Positions 24,988 through 33,779 of a DNA stretch of 64,000 nucleotides are shown here, one piece after another. Origin of the DNA: Ferruginibacter sp. (lineage in GTDB: Bacteria; Bacteroidota; Bacteroidia; Chitinophagales; Chitinophagaceae); NCBI GenBank assembly GCA_019638575.1, contig JAHBTN010000007.1:89064-153063 (forward strand), in the 5' to 3' direction. The first letter of the stretch is position 1; every line of letters begins with the position of its first letter. Both the position numbers and the translations under genes were made by a program. The notes under the pieces are model-generated. The model did no database searches. It saw only the letters and a program-made list of their open reading frames with translations, and was not told the DNA's origin.

Positions 24988-25019
24988 AGAAGCCAGCATA
25001 TGTTTTACAGCTGGCTTCT
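24988..25019. terminator. bidirectional terminator between convergent genes
   Basis: AGAAGCCAGC - 12 nt - GCTGGCTTCT, a perfect 10-bp stem flanked by T-rich sequence on the right and A-rich on the left. It serves the DUF6520 gene (plus) and the TlpA-like gene (minus). Confidence 0.85.
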
Positions 25020-25023
25020 TGTT

Positions 25024-26316
25024 TTATTTAGGTCCAATTACAAGCATCTTTATTCGTCTTCTCCCTTCCTCCAATGCTAATCCTCTGGCTAACAACTGTT
25101 TTTTAAGTTCTACAATATCTTTAAATGCATTTAACAGATATATATCAATATTTGCAGTGTAGTTAGTTTCATCAACCACAGGTAATTTCCTAAAGAGTGC
25201 TAGGTTATTTAAACTTTTTACCAATACCAAAGGAGGCATGTTTTTCAAGGAGTAGGATGAATCAGTATATTTAATAGAGTTTTCTTTATTTTTAAATTTG
25301 GTGTCACTCAGATGATTTAGTTTTTTTAGTACGTAACAGTGTACTTCTGTTGCTTCAACCTTAACCGAAAAAGGGAAGAATTTATTTGCATCATTTTGCA
25401 AATACTGATAAGCAAGACTATCATTACCTACCCTCCATTTTGCTTCGTAGCAAACAAGGTTTCTTTCTTCCCACCCAGGAATACTATCTGTGTCATCCGG
25501 GTATTTGAAAAACTTGTCACCTTCTGGAAATTTGAATTGAATCCTATTATTGTATGTAAATTCACTGCTTGTAAATACAATATTTCCACCAAATGCAATT
25601 TTATAAAAATTCAGTATGGGTATATTAACAAATTTGAAATAGCATGTATTATTCACTGTATCCTTAATATACTTGCAATAAGTGGCATCAATAATTTCAT
25701 TAAGTTTGGTCATGGCAAAAGAATAACTGTGAATGAATTTCTGCAACCTGCCATTTCCTTCCTTCCATAATTCTGAGTTCTTATCAACATCAGTTGCTTC
25801 TTTTTTTACATTGAGTTTGACATCTTTTCCATCTAATATTTTTGAAACATTTTGAGATGTTGCGTTATATCCATCCGTAATAAATTGTATGCGCCCATCT
25901 GGATTAATCCATACATGATGTGGAACAGTAGCATGCGGAAACATTCTGCATAGAATACTATCATCTGATAATATTGGCAACGCAGGCTGCTTTATTTTTT
26001 TAAATAATTTTATCAAGTCTTTATTGGTATCGTTAGTAATAAGAAGGATTTTTATTCGATCTCCAAATTCTTCCTGAAGCTTTTCCATCTTCGGAAATGC
26101 CTCAATACAACTGGGGCACCATTTGTTCCAAAAGTCGAATATAATTAACTTGCCCTTGTAATCACTTAGTGAAATTGAAGTGCCTGACTTATTAAAGATT
26201 TCCTTAAAAGTAATCAGTGGCATTGAATCACCAATGCTTAAAGTTTGGTCATTTTGAGAATGCCCTCCGAGTGGGATCAGGCATAAAAATATCAAGCGCA
26301 TCATTTTATGAGCCAT
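25024..26316 (-). CDS. TlpA-family thioredoxin-like protein with long C-terminal region
   Basis: A 430-residue exported protein (signal peptide 1-20). Residues about 25-165 form a TlpA/AhpC-type thioredoxin fold with the redox motif WCPSC (C67, C70). The C-terminal 250 residues have no domain I can name. It is the last gene of the ECF sigma-FecR-SusC-SusD-TlpA cluster, 55 bp after susD; thioredoxin-like proteins often follow SusCD pairs in this group. Confidence 0.82.
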   Translation of the reverse strand: MAHKMMRLIFLCLIPLGGHSQNDQTLSIGDSMPLITFKEIFNKSGTSISLSDYKGKLIIFDFWNKWCPSCIEAFPKMEKLQEEFGDRIKILLITNDTNKDLIKLFKKIKQPALPILSDDSILCRMFPHATVPHHVWINPDGRIQFITDGYNATSQNVSKILDGKDVKLNVKKEATDVDKNSELWKEGNGRLQKFIHSYSFAMTKLNEIIDATYCKYIKDTVNNTCYFKFVNIPILNFYKIAFGGNIVFTSSEFTYNNRIQFKFPEGDKFFKYPDDTDSIPGWEERNLVCYEAKWRVGNDSLAYQYLQNDANKFFPFSVKVEATEVHCYVLKKLNHLSDTKFKNKENSIKYTDSSYSLKNMPPLVLVKSLNNLALFRKLPVVDETNYTANIDIYLLNAFKDIVELKKQLLARGLALEEGRRRIKMLVIGPK

Positions 26317-26371
26317 TTTGATAAATTTAAAAAGTGAATTTTTAGGCTTTTACTACAAAGCCATAATTATT

Positions 26372-27760
26372 TTAATACCCGGGATTTTGGGTTAACGATG
26401 GGTTAAGATTAATCTCCTGTTGTGGTATTGGCCAAAGAACATCAGTTGATTGCCATGTTGCTCCTTTTATAGGAGCCAGTATATCTGTGGCTCTTCCCGT
26501 TCTTTTTAAATCATACCAACGATGTGCCCATTCACAGAAAAGTTCGGCCTGCCTTTCCTGTTCGATCGCTAATTTTAATGATTGAGTATTATTGGCCAAA
26601 GTATTTGGGAGTCCTGCACGATTTCTTATAATATTAATATCAGTTATAGCATTCTGAAGTTTATTCTGATTCAATTCCGCTTCTGCCCGGATAAGGTATT
26701 GTTCTGCCAATCTGAACACCATGTAGTATTCTGTTAGGGATGCACCATTGGGAAGCTTATATTTAAAAGGATAATATAAAGTATCACTATTAAAAATTCG
26801 TGATTTTATCCAAGCATTTTTACGGCTGTCAATATTTTCAAACGAATTATATAATTGAGGTGTAATCAAATAAGTTGGAGATGAAAAAGCACTTGCCGGC
26901 AAGATCTCTAATCCTTCATAAGTATTAAATCCTGGCCTGACTGGTTTAAGCTGCCAGATCGCTTCTATACTGTTCTTTAAAAAAATATTATTTAAGTTAG
27001 ATTCAAGGGAATATTGTCCCGAGTTAATGATGGCGGCAGACTCTGACTCTGCTTCTTGCCATCGATTATTGTATAAATAACAACGTGAAAGCATTGCCGC
27101 CGCAGTCCATTTGTTAGGCCGAACTTTTTCTGATGTAACATATTGTTCTTTTAGTAGTGTTTTTCCATCATTCAGGTCATTTATAATAAGAGCGTAAACC
27201 TCTGCCATGGACGCCCTTGGGGCTATGGCTGCATCCTGGTATTTAGAAGATGTTATAAGTGGCACATTCCCAAATAAATTAACCAAATGAAAATAACAAA
27301 AAGCCCTTATAAACTTTGCTTCTCCCATTAATTGATTTTTTAAAGAACTTGATAGCTGATGTGAAGCCAATAGCTTTTCTAATACCAGATTGGCTGAGTA
27401 AATATATTTAAACGCCGGCTGCCAAAACGAATTATCAATATTGATATGATTTGCCTGAGTGATTTGGTTCTTCACAAATTCATCTTTTAAACCTGGTGTA
27501 AAAGAATACAGCTCATCAGCCGACATTCCTCCATAAAGTGTTACAGCAGAATTAGAGAAAAGATTTCGGTTAGTCAGCATATCACTGTAAATACCAACTA
27601 TCGCAGCAACAGCACTTGAGCTGTCGGAAAAGACTTTATCACTGTTGAGTTGGTCATTAGGGTCCTTTACTTCAATAAATTTCTTGCAAGAGGTATATAT
27701 GATTCCTTGCATAATTATCAACAGAGAACAAAGAATTATTGTAAAATATTTTGTTTTCAT
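26372..27760 (-). CDS. SusD/RagB-family outer-membrane lipoprotein
   Basis: The ATG at 27760 (MKTKYFTIILC) gives a proper lipoprotein signal (YTSCKK); an ATG at 27793 would add 11 charged residues and overlap susC. The 462-residue product has the SusD helical scaffold: FIEVKDPNDQLNSDKVFSD, an alpha-helical TPR-like middle, and the C-terminal RQAELFCEWAHRWYDLKRTG signature. It forms the lid over the SusC barrel and captures substrate at the cell surface. The ligand cannot be told. Confidence 0.93.
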   Translation of the reverse strand: MKTKYFTIILCSLLIIMQGIIYTSCKKFIEVKDPNDQLNSDKVFSDSSSAVAAIVGIYSDMLTNRNLFSNSAVTLYGGMSADELYSFTPGLKDEFVKNQITQANHINIDNSFWQPAFKYIYSANLVLEKLLASHQLSSSLKNQLMGEAKFIRAFCYFHLVNLFGNVPLITSSKYQDAAIAPRASMAEVYALIINDLNDGKTLLKEQYVTSEKVRPNKWTAAAMLSRCYLYNNRWQEAESESAAIINSGQYSLESNLNNIFLKNSIEAIWQLKPVRPGFNTYEGLEILPASAFSSPTYLITPQLYNSFENIDSRKNAWIKSRIFNSDTLYYPFKYKLPNGASLTEYYMVFRLAEQYLIRAEAELNQNKLQNAITDINIIRNRAGLPNTLANNTQSLKLAIEQERQAELFCEWAHRWYDLKRTGRATDILAPIKGATWQSTDVLWPIPQQEINLNPSLTQNPGY

Positions 27761-27770
27761 TTTTCTATTT

Positions 27771-30700
27771 TTAAAAATTAATCTGAGTTCCAACTGAAAT
27801 CATTCTCAATGGAGGTAATGAACCTAAAGACTGGTTTTCAGGATCATGACCTTTATATTTAGTAATTGTAAAAAGGTTTTGCGTTTGAAAGAAAATTCGC
27901 CAGCTTAACGCATTTAACTTTTTAATCCAGCTTGAAGGAAAGTCGTATGAAAATGCAATGTTTTTAAGTCGTAAATATGAAGCATCAGTAAGTCTGGCGT
28001 CCGAAGAACTTACGTTGGAAGCGGCCGAAAAGGCCGAATTGGTAAAACTCTGAGTATATCGTTGGTAAGGAACAATATCTCCTGCATTGCGCCACCGGTT
28101 TAGTGTATAAGTAGGTTGATTTGTAATATAACCTAGCCTTGAACCTGAAGAATAGACAGGATCAACGCCAACCTGCTTTCTGAATTCAAGCAAGATACTT
28201 AACTGAAAATTTTTATAGTGGAAAAAATTGGAAAAACCACCAAAGTATTTTGGATCAGTCGTGCCTGCATAAGTATTATCTGCATTACTAATTATCCCAT
28301 CCTTATTTAAATCCTCAAACTGGTAAATCCCTGTTTGGGGATTTACACCCATGAAATGCAAGCCGCTGAAGGCATTTAACGGTTTGCCTATGACATAGGT
28401 TGATGCATAGCTGCTATTCGCTAATCCCGGGAAAGAAATCAGTTTATTCTCATTGTGTGAAATATTAAATGAAGTATTCCATTGAAAGTTCTTAGTCTTA
28501 ATAATCTCCGCATTTAAAGAAATCTCATATCCTTTATTTTGAACCACACCCGGGAAATTCAGTAATACATCGGTAAAGCCCGTTTGTGTTGGAAGGCTAT
28601 ATCTTATTATTTGATTATCGCTTTTATTTTTATAGTAAGTCAGGTTAACCGTTAACTTATCCTGAAAAAAACCAAGCTCTGCAGCTAATTCTATTTTCTT
28701 ATTTTCTTCCCAACTATAATCAGAATTAAATAATCTTGACGGTGTGAGCCCCGGCTGACCATCGTAAGCAAAGATTGTTCCCCTGTAGGTATCAAGATAT
28801 TGATAATTTCCAATTTGGTCATTACCAGTTAGGCCATAGCTACCCCTTAATTTACCAAAGCTTAAAAAAGGTATTGCTTTCCTAATGGATGACACATTAG
28901 AAAAAATCCAGCCGACTCCTGCGGCCCCGAAATTTGCAAACCGCTTATCAGGGCCAAATCTTGATGAACCATCCCTACGCCCGGTAATATTGAAAATATA
29001 TTTATTGTCCCAATTAATTCCTATTCTTCCGAAAATGGCGGCATAATTATACTGCGCATTTGAATTTGTAGCAGTTTGAACCGGTGCTGCTGCAATTGAT
29101 CCCAATAATTCATCGTTGGTATATCCACTTCCGGTAATCAGTTTTCTTTCTGCTTCAGTTTTTTGCCAGGTAGTACCGGCAAGCATTTCCATTTTAAATT
29201 TATTGTTCAAATTAAACATGTAAGAAACCTGCGGTTCAATTATCCAGGTCTTTATAAAATTATCACCCAATACAGATGTTCCTTTTGGCGCAAAAGCTGG
29301 ATCTTGCGACGCTATAGGGGATTGAATCTTCTCATTCACTCCTACTTTATTATATCCAAAGTTTACTTTTATTTCAAGCCCGTTAAGCGGCTTATATGTG
29401 ATAATGCCATTAGCTGTAGAACGGTCAGTAGATACCTCTGTTCTTTGCAGAAGTGATGCCAGAGGATTGCCAACTGAGTATCCTGCTTCTCTCCAAATAT
29501 AGTTACCTGATGCATCTTTTAAGGGATAGCTGTTAGGTGGCAGTGTAATAAAACCTGTAAGGTCGCGGGCTGGCAATAAATTTTTATCATATCCATAGCT
29601 CGCAATAAAATTAAGGTTAAGTTTATTATTTGTGCTTTTATGATTAATGTTGATATCTACAGTAGTTTTCTTATCTCCGAAGTCTCCGGGAAAGGCCGTT
29701 GTTTCTTTATAATATCCGGTACCAAAAGAAAATTTAGTGAATTGATTACCGCCGGAATATCGCAATTGTGCATTGTATGTTTGTGCAGTACCCCCAATAA
29801 ACTCCTTTTTCCAATCGGTGTACCTGTTTTGATCCCATGAAACCAAATCAGGCGCACTATTATTTGTCGGGGTAATGCCATCATTTAAAAAAGCTTCCTT
29901 TCGCATTTCAAGATACTGCTGTGTATTCATCATCTGCATCGTTCTCGCCACTTTACCCCAACCATGAGAAATATTTAAAGAAAGGGAATTTCTGTCTGCT
30001 TTGTTTTTCTTAGTGGTAACAAGTATAACTCCGTTTGCACCTCTTGAACCGTAAATGGCTGTAGCATCGGCATCCTTTAAAATTTCTATACTCTCAATAT
30101 CGTTGGGATCAAGAGAATTAAATGGGCTATTAGCAAGCATCCCGTTTAACTGTGTTAAGGCATCATTATCTGATAAGAATGGCACTCCATCAATGATAAA
30201 TAAAGGGCTATTACCATTTTGAATAGAGTTCTGACCTCGTATTAAAGCCTTAAATCTTGATCCAGGCAAACCATTGTTTTGGGTTATCAGCAATCCGGGT
30301 ACCAGCCCTTCAAGCCCAAGAATTGGATTGGAGACTGGTTGATTTGTTATTTGTGAGCCGTTAATCTTAACAACATTTCCTGTGTTCAATTTCCTCGAAG
30401 TTGAATAATATCCTTTTACCACAGTTTCTTCAAGACTGTTGACTGCAAAACGCAAGCTTATCACAAAGAATCGCTGCTTGTTTATAGCAATTTCCTCCCC
30501 ATAAAAACCCACACTTGAAATGGAGAGTATATCTTCATCATTAACACCCTGAAGAACAAAATCACCTCTGCTATTAGTTGAAACGCCCCTGTTTGAATGT
30601 TTTGCGATAACAGTAGCGCCGGGTATAGGGTCGCCATTTTCGTTGATTACATGTCCCTTTATATCAATTAAGGAATCCGGCTGTAGTATGGTTGGCAGCG

Positions 30701-31043
30701 TTGTATGTTTTGTTTGAACAACAACATAATTTCCTTCAATAGTAAACGAGAGTGGTTGATTGCTGAAGCAAATAGAAAGAACTTCCTTTAATTGGGCCCG
30801 TACAATATGTATGGTAACGGGCAGGCTGTTTTTCAGTTGATCCCTTGTATAAACAAAGGAGAATCCGGTTTGTTTTTTTACTTCCTTAAATACCTTTTCA
30901 AGCGGTATATTCTTTACCGAGAGGGTAACTGTTTGCCCATACCCGTTTGCTGAAACCTGCAGGCTGGCAACAATAGTAAAAAGGATAAGGAGCTTCATAG
31001 TTAATAGGTACTTTAATCTTGGCAAGACAATATATAATTGCAT
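27771..31043 (-). CDS. SusC/RagA-family TonB-dependent transporter with STN domain
   Basis: A 1090-residue outer-membrane transporter. A signal (about 16-37) is followed by an STN domain (about 40-110, VFKEVKKQTGFSFVYT), a carboxypeptidase-regulatory-like beta domain (about 125-205), a plug with NPILGLEGLVPGL and YGSRGANGVILVTTK, and a 22-strand barrel ending in SVGTQINF. The STN domain lets the transporter signal occupancy to the FecR protein encoded just upstream. It imports a ligand with energy from TonB, together with the SusD product. Confidence 0.95.
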   Translation of the reverse strand: MQLYIVLPRLKYLLTMKLLILFTIVASLQVSANGYGQTVTLSVKNIPLEKVFKEVKKQTGFSFVYTRDQLKNSLPVTIHIVRAQLKEVLSICFSNQPLSFTIEGNYVVVQTKHTTLPTILQPDSLIDIKGHVINENGDPIPGATVIAKHSNRGVSTNSRGDFVLQGVNDEDILSISSVGFYGEEIAINKQRFFVISLRFAVNSLEETVVKGYYSTSRKLNTGNVVKINGSQITNQPVSNPILGLEGLVPGLLITQNNGLPGSRFKALIRGQNSIQNGNSPLFIIDGVPFLSDNDALTQLNGMLANSPFNSLDPNDIESIEILKDADATAIYGSRGANGVILVTTKKNKADRNSLSLNISHGWGKVARTMQMMNTQQYLEMRKEAFLNDGITPTNNSAPDLVSWDQNRYTDWKKEFIGGTAQTYNAQLRYSGGNQFTKFSFGTGYYKETTAFPGDFGDKKTTVDININHKSTNNKLNLNFIASYGYDKNLLPARDLTGFITLPPNSYPLKDASGNYIWREAGYSVGNPLASLLQRTEVSTDRSTANGIITYKPLNGLEIKVNFGYNKVGVNEKIQSPIASQDPAFAPKGTSVLGDNFIKTWIIEPQVSYMFNLNNKFKMEMLAGTTWQKTEAERKLITGSGYTNDELLGSIAAAPVQTATNSNAQYNYAAIFGRIGINWDNKYIFNITGRRDGSSRFGPDKRFANFGAAGVGWIFSNVSSIRKAIPFLSFGKLRGSYGLTGNDQIGNYQYLDTYRGTIFAYDGQPGLTPSRLFNSDYSWEENKKIELAAELGFFQDKLTVNLTYYKNKSDNQIIRYSLPTQTGFTDVLLNFPGVVQNKGYEISLNAEIIKTKNFQWNTSFNISHNENKLISFPGLANSSYASTYVIGKPLNAFSGLHFMGVNPQTGIYQFEDLNKDGIISNADNTYAGTTDPKYFGGFSNFFHYKNFQLSILLEFRKQVGVDPVYSSGSRLGYITNQPTYTLNRWRNAGDIVPYQRYTQSFTNSAFSAASNVSSSDARLTDASYLRLKNIAFSYDFPSSWIKKLNALSWRIFFQTQNLFTITKYKGHDPENQSLGSLPPLRMISVGTQINF

Positions 31044-31112
31044 AGATTTGTATTGTTTGGGTTTCTAAATTCAGTTGATAGCTCAGTTGATAATAGGGTT
31101 AACCCAAACGCC

Positions 31113-31139
31113 GCCGGCAGTGCTAGTAACACTTCCGGC
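31113..31139. repeat. hairpin between fecR and susC
   Basis: GCCGGCAGTG - 7 nt - CACTTCCGGC, one mismatch in a 10-bp stem, in the 128-bp gap between the FecR gene and susC. No T-run follows on the minus strand. It may be a leader structure or processing site. Confidence 0.45.
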
Positions 31140-31171
31140 TTTTGTTTGCGTAACCTGCTTCCTTTTAATCG

Positions 31172-32374
31172 TCAGGGTAGTACATAAATAATATTGTTTT
31201 CAGTTTTAAAATGAACATAACCGTTTAATTCAAGTAGCTTCAAAACCTTCGCCAAAGGTTCTTTTCTTAAAATGCTGGCGTTAAATAATTGTTTTGTGGT
31301 TGCTTTATAAATAATTTTTGCATCGTACCATCTTTCAATCTGCATCATTATTGATTCAATAGGTGCATCATGAAAAACAAATAATCCATCCTTCCACCCT
31401 GTAACCTCTTCCACGTCCAAAACTTTGCTCTTTATAATCTCTTTGTTTTTTATCGAAGCTTGTGTGCCGGGCTCAAGTTTGGTAACATGTATTGTATTTC
31501 CTACGGTCACACTGCCTTCTAATAATGTTACCTGTTGCTCCTTTTCGTTTTGATATGCATTAATATTAAAATGAGTACCTGTTACAACTACCGAAGTACT
31601 ATCCGCCAACAATACGCTGAAAGGTTTTCTATCATTTCTAGCAACTTCAAAGTACGCCTCGCCGGTTATTGACACTTTACGTTCGCTGCCAGAAAAGGCC
31701 GGAGGGTATTTTATAGTGCTGGCAGCATTCAACCACACTTTGGTGCCGTCAGATAATGTAAGTTGATACTGACCGCCTACCGGTGTGGAGAGTGTATGAA
31801 AAGCAGCAATATTAGTAAGATTGCTATCCTTTACATACAGCAATTCTCCATCAGCGGTTTTGGTCATGTGAACACCTGAAGTATTTTCTATAACCCCGGT
31901 TTTTGCATAGGTTAAATCAATTACTTTTCCATTTGCAAGCGTTAGGGTGGCCCGGTTGCCGCCCGGTTTAAGTAAGCTGGTATCAGTGGTAACGATATTT
32001 TCAACAGAACCCGGTTTACTGGTCGTAGTATATCTATAAACAAAAAGCACCCCAAGCAGAACGATTACCGAGGCTGCCGCAAGCCAAACCTTCCTGTTAT
32101 AAAATCTTTTTACCGGCGTTTTAAATGCTCCTTTTTCCTGCATGGCTTGGTATGACTTTTCTGTCTGCACTTTGTCCATCCATTCAAGGTTTGCAGCAAT
32201 ATTTTTTTCGTCGGTCAGGTCTTCAAAAAGCTGCATGTTGTGGTCGCTTTCATTTACCCAGTTATCCAGTTCATCATGCTCTTCTTCTGACAGCGTATCT
32301 CTTATAAAACCCGCTATCAGGTAAGCAGTTCGGTAAGCTGCTTTATCCATGTCATTATAGGGATGCTCTTTCAT
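31172..32374 (-). CDS. FecR-family anti-sigma factor
   Basis: A 400-residue protein with a cytoplasmic N-terminus (1-90) that should hold the sigma factor, one membrane helix at about 94-111, and a periplasmic FecR domain at about 120-300 (LADGTKVWLNAAS-like SDGTKVWLNAASTIKYP; GEAYFEVARNDRKPF). The C-terminus (about 325-400) is the DUF4974 domain. It releases or activates the ECF sigma factor when the STN domain of SusC reports ligand. It lies 56 bp after the sigma gene. Confidence 0.93.
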   Translation of the reverse strand: MKEHPYNDMDKAAYRTAYLIAGFIRDTLSEEEHDELDNWVNESDHNMQLFEDLTDEKNIAANLEWMDKVQTEKSYQAMQEKGAFKTPVKRFYNRKVWLAAASVIVLLGVLFVYRYTTTSKPGSVENIVTTDTSLLKPGGNRATLTLANGKVIDLTYAKTGVIENTSGVHMTKTADGELLYVKDSNLTNIAAFHTLSTPVGGQYQLTLSDGTKVWLNAASTIKYPPAFSGSERKVSITGEAYFEVARNDRKPFSVLLADSTSVVVTGTHFNINAYQNEKEQQVTLLEGSVTVGNTIHVTKLEPGTQASIKNKEIIKSKVLDVEEVTGWKDGLFVFHDAPIESIMMQIERWYDAKIIYKATTKQLFNASILRKEPLAKVLKLLELNGYVHFKTENNIIYVLP

Positions 32375-32430
32375 ACCATTAAGTTAGGCTAAGTATCAAT
32401 AAATAAGAAGGGAAAAAATTACAAAAAGGA

Positions 32431-33024
32431 TTACAAAAAAGGTAAGAATATTTTAATAAAAAAATAAAATACCCATAACATGGGCCTTGAAATAATCTTT
32501 TTCAAGGCCTGAAGCCCTCTTGTTTTTTGGGTTTTTACTGTACTTGGGTGCAGGTTGAGTTCTCTTGATATCTGGCCAGTGGTTTTACCTTCCAGGTAAT
32601 GCATTATAAGAACCTTGCGGTTTGCCGGAGACAGGTCTTTAAGTGCAGCATGAATGAGCCGGTACACTTCGCTGCGTACCAAATTATCAAAAGGAGAATC
32701 GGAATTAACTTGTGGGGGCAGTTTCCTGTAAGTGCTGGTTCTTCTCTGCTCATTTAAAATAGCTTCAATACTTGCTCTATGTACAATCTTATAAAGATAA
32801 GCTTTAATACCTGCATAGCTATTCAACTTGTAATGCATCCGCCAAATCTTTACAAAGGCTTCTGAAGCAATTTCTTCGGCGATTGGGCGGCTTTGAATTA
32901 ATTGAAAGGAGTAGTGAGCAAGAGCTGGGTAAAGTTCATGGTAAAAGAAGGATAAAGCTCTTTCATTGCCCTCCTGAAAAAAAAGAGCCATTTCTAATTT
33001 GATATAGGCATTGTCTTGTTCCAA
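32431..33024 (-). CDS. ECF sigma-70 factor
   Basis: A 197-residue sigma factor with region 2 at about 20-90 (EEIASEAFVKIWR) and region 4 at about 125-180 (LSPANRKVLIMHYLEG, TGQISRELNLHPSTVKTQ), followed by a hydrophobic C-terminal tail (WVFYFFIKIFLPF) that may touch the membrane. It pairs with the FecR protein encoded next and should direct transcription of susC/susD. Confidence 0.92.
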   Translation of the reverse strand: MEQDNAYIKLEMALFFQEGNERALSFFYHELYPALAHYSFQLIQSRPIAEEIASEAFVKIWRMHYKLNSYAGIKAYLYKIVHRASIEAILNEQRRTSTYRKLPPQVNSDSPFDNLVRSEVYRLIHAALKDLSPANRKVLIMHYLEGKTTGQISRELNLHPSTVKTQKTRGLQALKKIISRPMLWVFYFFIKIFLPFL

Positions 33025-33055
33025 AAGCTTAATCTGTTATGTTATCAAATACTTT

Positions 33056-33069
33056 CCTATAGGTGATTG
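33056..33069 (+). promoter_or_regulatory. XRE operator half-site, copy 1
   Basis: CCTATAGGTGATTG lies 48 bp upstream of the first XRE gene. It carries the half-site AGGTGATT found again at 33399-33416 and 33454-33465. Confidence 0.55.
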
Positions 33070-33116
33070 TCGATAAAATAGTATAGCCCCAATTTTACCT
33101 ATTCTCAAAACACTTA

Positions 33117-33344
33117 GTGAAAAGTAAAATCGACCAATACGTTATTAATCAAGTAAAGGAGAAAAGGATTGAAAGAAACCTTTCACAAGCAGACTTAGCA
33201 TTCGAGTTGGGGATGTCCGTTGGCTTTATAGGAAAAGTGGAAAGCACCAGATACCCCTCACATTATAACCTTAAACATTTAAACATTCTATCAAAGATTC
33301 TAAAATGTAGCCCGCAAGATTTTCTTCCCAAAAAAACTTTGTAA
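33117..33344 (+). CDS. small XRE-family regulator
   Basis: A 75-residue single-domain Cro/C1-type protein starting at GTG (MKSKIDQYV). The helix-turn-helix is at about 20-45: NLSQADLAFELGMSVGFIGK. Size and layout resemble controller proteins of restriction systems. It is similar to the product at 33466-33702 along its whole length (shared ID-YVI, LAF-LG, LKCSPQDF/ LKCSPKDF). Both genes have AGGTGATT half-sites upstream, so cross-regulation is likely. Confidence 0.8.
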   Translation: MKSKIDQYVINQVKEKRIERNLSQADLAFELGMSVGFIGKVESTRYPSHYNLKHLNILSKILKCSPQDFLPKKTL

Positions 33345-33398
33345 TAAGTATCAATTATCCATTCTCCCTTTCTATAAAGGTATAATTTTTTTACAAAT

Positions 33399-33416
33399 AA
33401 TCACCTATAGGTGATT
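33399..33416. promoter_or_regulatory. palindromic XRE operator
   Basis: AATCACCTATAGGTGATT, a perfect 18-bp palindrome in the gap between the two XRE genes, with the same half-site as copies at 33056 and 33454. Confidence 0.65.
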
Positions 33417-33453
33417 GCATAGGTTTATAACAAATGGGAGATTTACAATTACC

Positions 33454-33465
33454 AATAGGTGATTG
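33454..33465 (+). promoter_or_regulatory. XRE operator half-site abutting the start codon
   Basis: AATAGGTGATTG runs up to the ATG at 33466. A protein bound here would also block translation initiation or early elongation, as expected for autoregulation. Confidence 0.5.
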
Positions 33466-33702
33466 ATGAGAACCCAGATAGAACAATATATTATTGACCG
33501 AATTAGAGAAAGGCGGGAAATACTTGGGATATCTCAAGAAAATCTTGCATTTTCATTAGGATTCGAATCTCAAGGATATATAAGTAAGATTGAAAGCATA
33601 AATCCAAAATATGATGACAGCTACAACATCAATCATTTGAATGAAATAGCTAAAATTTTAAAATGTTCTCCCAAAGACTTTTGGCCCGAAATGCCGCTTT
33701 AA
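33466..33702 (+). CDS. small XRE-family regulator, second copy
   Basis: A 78-residue paralogue of the preceding protein, starting at ATG 33466 (MRTQIEQYII); a TTG three bases earlier is in frame but less likely. The helix-turn-helix is at about 21-46: GISQENLAFSLGFESQGYIS. The C-terminus KILKCSPKDFWPE mirrors that of its neighbour. It directly precedes the 659-residue HEPN gene (77 bp), which it probably controls. Confidence 0.8.
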   Translation: MRTQIEQYIIDRIRERREILGISQENLAFSLGFESQGYISKIESINPKYDDSYNINHLNEIAKILKCSPKDFWPEMPL

Positions 33703-33779
33703 TTAAACAGTCTTAAGAAGTCTTTCTTCCAAAGCCAGCTATCACAACCTCTAGACAATATAATTGTCGTTCATTTTCA

